A DNA stretch of 10,252 nucleotides, from positions 1 through 10,252 of the forward strand of contig JAKBQK010000577.1 of assembly GCA_021835265.1 (NCBI GenBank). The letters run 5' to 3'. The stretch's first letter is position 1, and every line of letters begins with the position of its first letter. The DNA is from Thermoplasmata archaeon. Its GTDB lineage: Archaea; Thermoplasmatota; Thermoplasmata; Thermoplasmatales; Thermoplasmataceae. Positions 7,412 to 10,252 of the stretch are shown here, one piece after another. The notes beneath the pieces are model-generated. The model saw only the letters and a program-made list of their open reading frames with translations. It did not search any database and was not told the origin of the DNA. Made by a program: the position numbers and the translations under genes.

Positions 7412-8099
7412 TGGTCCACTTTTCTATGATTTCCTTTCCCTCTATAAATGTTAAGTTATGTTCCACTGCAAAGTTTCTGGCTTCCTCAAATGTCATCGCT
7501 CTACCTGAATCTGAAAGCATCTCGGCTAAGGTTGCACTTGGTACCAAACCTGCTCTTTCTACTAAGTATGTGGCAAGCTCTGTATGTCCTCTTCTCTCGC
7601 CAAAGTAACCTTCTCTTGCTATCAGCAGATGAACATGGCCGGGAATCCTGAATTCCGTATAAAATTCATCCACAATATCTTCCTTTGATTCTATGTTTTT
7701 TATGAATTCTACAAGTTTTGAAATTGTTACCTGCCTGTCCATATCTGGTATTCCAGTATAGGTACTTCTATGATTTATTGTAAAAGTGAAAGATGAATGT
7801 TTATCATATCCCATATCTGATGTATTCGTGGCCTTTTTCCCGTATGGCAGGAACCTTTCATAGATCTCCTCAAGATAGGGTAACTGAATTAGGTCTGCCT
7901 CTCTCTTCCTAATGGTAGTGCATATAAGACCACCCGCTTCCTTTCTTAACATTTTTATTGAATCTGAAGTAACAAACTGTGATGCGAAAATAAGATCTGT
8001 CTCACCTTCTCTCTTTGCATCATCAAATATTAATATGGGTGAACCATGCTTCATATCGTCGATGGCCTGATCGAATGCCAACTCTTTCTGTCTAATCAT
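7404..8099 (-). CDS. ribB: 3,4-dihydroxy-2-butanone 4-phosphate synthase
   Basis: 231-residue enzyme turning ribulose 5-phosphate into the four-carbon unit for lumazine, with formate release. Active-site segments are FDDAKREGETDLIFAS (25-40, acidic metal-binding loop), AGGLICTTI (55-63), the region SSFTFTINHRSTYTGIPDMDRQVTI (102-126) and FRIPGHVHLLIAR...RRGHTELA (150-176) with the conserved His and Thr. There is no fused GTP cyclohydrolase II domain; archaea use a separate route. It is the first gene of the operon ribB-ribL-ribC-ribH. The ATG at 8099 is about 30 nt from the shared AAATATTT box and lacks a Shine-Dalgarno, so the mRNA is probably leaderless. Confidence 0.94.
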
Positions 8100-8122
8100 A
8101 GATGGATATTGAAGGATGCATT

Positions 8123-8132
8123 AAAAATATTT
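8123..8132. promoter_or_regulatory. Shared, bidirectional TATA box for ribB and the RimI-like gene
   Basis: The sequence AAAAATATTT contains the palindrome AAATATTT (8125-8132). Its centre is about 30 nt from the ribB ATG on the minus strand and about 32 nt from the acetyltransferase ATG at 8161 on the plus strand. Both genes lack a Shine-Dalgarno, fitting leaderless transcripts starting about 26 nt either side of one box in this 61-nt gap. Confidence 0.5.
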
Positions 8133-8160
8133 GGTAGATACTCTAATTTGAGTTGATTAC

Positions 8161-8616
8161 ATGAAAATAGACAGAATTACTGATGATGACCTTAGGAAAC
8201 TGGTGCGCCTGGAAGAACGTGCTTTTACAGTTGGACCTTATTCAGCCGATATGCTTAGATATGCACTATCAGAGTCTGGAGACATGGCGTTCAAGGTTGA
8301 AGATGAAGAAGAGATAATAGCATACATAATGGCATGTCCAGTATCAGATAGTTCTCTGGATATAGAGTCTGTAGCAGTTGATCCAGAATATAGAGGTAAG
8401 GGACTTGCAAAGGCTCTATTTCAACATATAGAGGATATTGCTAAACAAAGAGGATACGAAAAGATAGTTCTTGAGGTCAGAGAGCACAATCGGGAAGCCA
8501 TTGGTTTATACGAAAAATTAGGATTCAAAAAAACAGAATTCCTCAAGAACTACTATAGTGAGAAATTGAATGGCAGTAGAAATGCATTCAGAATGGAAAA
8601 ACGTTTAATCGAGTAG
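8161..8616 (+). CDS. RimI-like GNAT N-acetyltransferase
   Basis: 151-residue GNAT protein. The acetyl-CoA pyrophosphate loop is RGKGLAKAL (78-86, R-x-x-G-x-A type). It is preceded by the strand IESVAVDPEYRG (68-79) and followed by KIVLEVREHNREAIGLYEKLGF (101-122), the classic motif B of RimI/Ard1. The family includes ribosomal-protein S18 acetylases in bacteria and protein N-terminal acetyltransferases in archaea; this one is probably the archaeal N-terminal protein acetyltransferase or a paralogue, acting in the cytoplasm. It starts at ATG 8161 about 6 nt after the predicted transcription start, so it is nearly leaderless. It diverges from ribB through a shared TATA box and overlaps the HD-domain gene by 12 nt at the 3' end, on the opposite strand. 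Confidence 0.88.
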   Translation: MKIDRITDDDLRKLVRLEERAFTVGPYSADMLRYALSESGDMAFKVEDEEEIIAYIMACPVSDSSLDIESVAVDPEYRGKGLAKALFQHIEDIAKQRGYEKIVLEVREHNREAIGLYEKLGFKKTEFLKNYYSEKLNGSRNAFRMEKRLIE

Positions 8617-9738
8617 GCTTCTAATTTCTTCCTGTTTTATTTGTAGTTTTTGTGGTCCATATATGGTTATATATCTCCTGTTGAAGCTATCATAAAGCGA
8701 GTTAATCAATGGTGAAAGTGAACTAATTTCCATGAATTTTCTTCCCTGTTTTACCAGCACCTCATTTTTACTTTTCTTTCTGTCCTGATATGCATATGGA
8801 GGTACATAATCAACTATAAGCTCAGGATATTTTTCATGAATCTTACTTTCTATTTCAGGATCCCTTATATCAGGAGCAGAATCCCTGTATACGACCTTGT
8901 ATAGATTTCTTCTATCTATCTGCCCGATCATATCTGAACTTGAAGCCTGATTTCTTAGATAATTCAGGAAAATATCATCATGCATATCCATCATTGAACT
9001 GTCAACCTTATCCAGTGAGTCCATTGCTCTCTCAATCATTTTTTGTGCAATCCTGACGGTTTTATGAAAATATACTGACTTATGCATCAGGTTTCTTGAT
9101 AGAAGGATCGATTCCACTGATGTTATTCCTTTTTCCTCAATGAATATTTTTTCGCCATCTGTCCTGAGTATGTCGACCATTCTTTTTATACTGAAAGCTA
9201 TGTTTCCTGTTCCTGTAAAGTAACTATCTCTTACAAGATAATCCATTTCATCGGCATCCAGAGGTCCACTAACGATTTCACTTTCCAGTTTAAATTCTCT
9301 GTGACCTCCAGAAAGGATTCTGGTCACCACTTCAGGATCAATATCATTGGACTCCAAACATTCCCTTATTTCACCAGTTCCTTTCTTACCAAGTATCATT
9401 TCTCGTCCATTTTCTTCATGATTTACGTGGAATTTATCCTGAAAAAAATCTTCGAATGAATGACTTAAGGGAAAATGACCTATATCATGCAGGAGAGCAG
9501 CAAATGTCACCTCTGTGTGATATTTAGTTTCAAGCTTCCGTGCGATCTGGTCGGCCAGTGCCATAGTTCCAAGCGAATGCTGAAATCGGGTATGAACTGC
9601 ACCCGGGTATACAAGATAACACATTCCAAGCTGCCTGATCCAGTGCAGTCTCTGAAACTCAGGAGTGTCTATTATTTTCAAAAATTTTTCCGGAATCTCT
9701 GTGTAACCCCAAACAGGATCCTGAATGGCCTTGAACAT
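8605..9738 (-). CDS. HD-domain phosphohydrolase (COG1078, dNTPase-like)
   Basis: 377-residue protein from ATG 9738. The HD signature is spread in order: HTRFQHSLGTMALA (49-62, His54), ALLHDIGHFPLSHSFE (81-96, His84-Asp85) and SGPLDADEMDYLVRDSYFTG (157-176, Asp161). This is the layout of the COG1078 family, relatives of SAMHD1 and bacterial dGTPases, which are metal-dependent and cut nucleotide phosphates. The substrate here is unknown. The ATG at 9738 is preferred over an upstream in-frame ATG at 9807 because a GAGGT ribosome binding site (9744-9748) sits 5 nt before it, and because the extra 23 residues would be translated from the SRP RNA. The gene begins about 10 nt after the SRP RNA with no TATA box of its own in sight, suggesting readthrough transcription. 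The 3' end overlaps the acetyltransferase gene. Confidence 0.9.
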   Translation of the reverse strand: MFKAIQDPVWGYTEIPEKFLKIIDTPEFQRLHWIRQLGMCYLVYPGAVHTRFQHSLGTMALADQIARKLETKYHTEVTFAALLHDIGHFPLSHSFEDFFQDKFHVNHEENGREMILGKKGTGEIRECLESNDIDPEVVTRILSGGHREFKLESEIVSGPLDADEMDYLVRDSYFTGTGNIAFSIKRMVDILRTDGEKIFIEEKGITSVESILLSRNLMHKSVYFHKTVRIAQKMIERAMDSLDKVDSSMMDMHDDIFLNYLRNQASSSDMIGQIDRRNLYKVVYRDSAPDIRDPEIESKIHEKYPELIVDYVPPYAYQDRKKSKNEVLVKQGRKFMEISSLSPLINSLYDSFNRRYITIYGPQKLQIKQEEIRSLLD

Positions 9739-9743
9739 TTTTA

Positions 9744-9748
9744 ACCTC
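9744..9748 (-). promoter_or_regulatory. Ribosome binding site deciding the HD-gene start
   Basis: GAGGT on the minus strand, 5 nt before ATG 9738. It directly follows the base-paired 3' end of the SRP RNA (closing helix ends at about 9750), so mature SRP RNA and the start of the message meet here. Confidence 0.6.
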
Positions 9749-10061
9749 AAATACCGGACGCGCCCAGATTGGGCCTGACGTCCTGCTAAGTTTACCCCTG
9801 AGTTCACTCGACCCCGGTATCCAGCAGCACCAAAAGTTCCACCTACCGTTGCTCCCTTCCGGACCTGGCGGGTTTGGTGAATAAGTTACGGAAAGCATTT
9901 CCTTTGAATTGCTTTCTGTAATCCTCCGATCCGCTGGGCCGAAATCTCATTGATTCCTCAAGGCTTAACAGAGGCCAGGTTGGCCTCTCTGGACTGTCGT
10001 TCCCGCGTATAGGCTTCGGGTAACAGGAAGAGCCTGGCTTCCCAACCTAGTCCGGCTATTA
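9749..10061 (-). ncRNA. ffs: Signal recognition particle 7S RNA
   Basis: Minus-strand RNA of about 313 nt. The 5' end AATAGCCGGAC (10060-10050) pairs with the 3' end GTCCGGTATT (9759-9750), forming the terminal helix 1 typical of archaeal SRP RNA. The 5' part holds the Alu-domain elements, including CTGTTACCCG, consistent with the U-turn motif. Helix 8 is unmistakable: CCAGGTCCGGAAGGGAGCA with a GGAA tetraloop (9857-9860) and the AGCA symmetric-loop strand, the SRP54 binding site. Helix 6 is a long stem (GAAAGCAATTC/GAAATGCTTTC) closed by an AAAG loop (9902-9905). The RNA scaffolds SRP19 and SRP54 for co-translational membrane targeting. The ends are estimated from pairing and from the TATA box at 10081-10090. 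The region is clearly more GC-rich than its surroundings. Confidence 0.93.
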
Positions 10062-10080
10062 CCTTTATTAATCCTTCCTT

Positions 10081-10090
10081 AATATTTTTT
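10081..10090 (-). promoter_or_regulatory. TATA box of the SRP RNA gene
   Basis: AAAAAATATT on the minus strand, centred about 25 nt from the predicted 5' end of the SRP RNA. It has the same AAATATT core as the two divergent promoters in this window. A tandem 10-bp repeat lies immediately upstream. Confidence 0.55.
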
Positions 10091-10095
10091 CCATA

Positions 10096-10115
10096 GTTTT
10101 CGCATGTTTTCGCAT
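10096..10115. repeat. Exact tandem repeat, 2 x 10 bp, upstream of SRP TATA box
   Basis: GTTTTCGCAT occurs twice back to back (10096-10105 and 10106-10115); on the minus strand it reads ATGCGAAAAC twice. The unit length equals about one helical turn, so the copies face the same side of the DNA. It begins 6 bp upstream of the SRP TATA box, in the BRE/activator position. Confidence 0.7.
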
Positions 10116-10122
10116 TTCCTTT

Positions 10123-10168
10123 GTGACATCCTCCCACCCCTGAAGAGTGTGGGATTTCCCGCTCACAC
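10123..10168 (-). mobile_element. IS200/IS605-type right end (omega-RNA 3' hairpin), remnant or partial
   Basis: On the minus strand: AAATCCCACACTCTTCAGGG then GTGGGAGGATGTCAC. The stem CCCAC/GTGGG around a TTCAG-type loop, followed by AGGATGTCAC, matches the right-end consensus I know from archaeal IS200/IS605 and tnpB (IS1341-type) elements. There it also forms the 3' end of the TnpB omega-RNA scaffold. The element would lie to the right, but all three minus-strand frames between 10169 and the window edge contain stops (the last near 10212), so no tnpB coding sequence is visible. It could be the tail of an element whose tnpB ends beyond the edge, or a solo relic. Confidence 0.6.
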
Positions 10169-10179
10169 GTGTTGAAACT

Positions 10180-10187
10180 TATTTATA
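10180..10187 (-). promoter_or_regulatory. TATA-like box TATAAATA upstream of the IS right-end hairpin
   Basis: A consensus-like archaeal TATA box on the minus strand. A start about 26 nt downstream falls near 10158, just before the CCCAC hairpin, so it could drive a short omega-RNA-like transcript continuing toward the SRP promoter. The reverse orientation (TATTTATA) could equally serve a plus-strand gene beyond the right edge. Confidence 0.3.
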
Positions 10188-10252
10188 CGAAGGAATGAAA
10201 AAGTGTTTTGATTAAATGGAAACAGGATTTTCACATAAATGATTCATTGAGG

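Noticed and set aside
8133..8160. Possible riboflavin regulator (RbkR) site or riboswitch upstream of ribB
   Set aside because: TAATCAACTCAAATTA has only four symmetric outer bases, no RFN-type structure is possible in the short gap, and I cannot match it to a known motif.
9739..9807. Upstream ATG giving the HD protein 23 more residues
   Set aside because: These codons lie inside the SRP RNA 3' region; ATG 9738 has the Shine-Dalgarno and begins the conserved sequence.
9659..9898. 79-codon minus-strand open frame overlapping the SRP RNA and HD gene start
   Set aside because: It is in a different frame from the HD gene, is explained by the GC-rich SRP RNA, and has no recognisable protein features.
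10208..10252. Plus-strand frame open from a TTG at 10208 to the right edge
   Set aside because: Only 15 codons, a rare start codon and no recognisable sequence; the distance to TATTTATA is suggestive but not enough.

Overview
The window reads as an AT-rich archaeal chromosome segment, most likely from a Thermoplasmata-type lineage. The lineage is inferred from gene content and base composition only. Archaeal markers are the archaeal-type riboflavin synthase, a RibL-type FAD synthetase, a KEOPS Pcc1 subunit, prefoldin beta, GTP cyclohydrolase MptA, an archaeal-style 7S SRP RNA, GTG/TTG starts, and TATA boxes about 25-30 nt ahead of nearly leaderless genes.

Layout. Positions 1-4257 (minus strand) hold a tightly packed peptide/oligopeptide ABC transporter operon in the order permease B, permease C, ATPase D, ATPase F. 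It is followed by an overlapping small membrane protein with a bacterial-PH-like domain that runs off the left edge. No substrate-binding protein gene is in the window. A 182-nt AT-rich gap (4258-4439) holds the operon promoter and a perfect 16-bp palindrome that could be an operator. Then comes tRNA-Arg(UCU) on the minus strand (4440-4514). On the plus strand, pcc1, prefoldin beta and mptA (4571-6076) form a compact housekeeping operon.

Positions 6073-8099 (minus strand) are a riboflavin/FAD operon with overlapping or near-touching genes: ribB (DHBP synthase), ribL (FAD synthetase), ribC (archaeal riboflavin synthase) and ribH (lumazine synthase). These supply the four-carbon unit, lumazine, riboflavin and finally FAD. 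The GTP-side enzymes and riboflavin kinase are not here. A divergent RimI-like N-acetyltransferase (8161-8616) shares its 61-nt promoter region with ribB. An HD-domain phosphohydrolase (minus, 8605-9738) follows the SRP RNA gene (minus, about 9749-10061) with almost no spacing, so it is probably read through from the SRP promoter. Beyond the SRP promoter lies a sequence matching the right end (omega-RNA 3' hairpin) of an IS200/IS605-type element, with no tnpB coding sequence inside the window.

The most notable points are: two divergent promoters each built around one palindromic AAATATTT box; the SRP RNA-HD gene junction; the IS200/IS605 right end abutting a tandem 10-bp repeat just upstream of the SRP promoter; the perfect palindrome ahead of the transporter operon; and a 26-bp exact, same-frame repeat placing the end of the transporter ATPase D sequence at the very left edge of the window, which may be biological or an assembly artefact.
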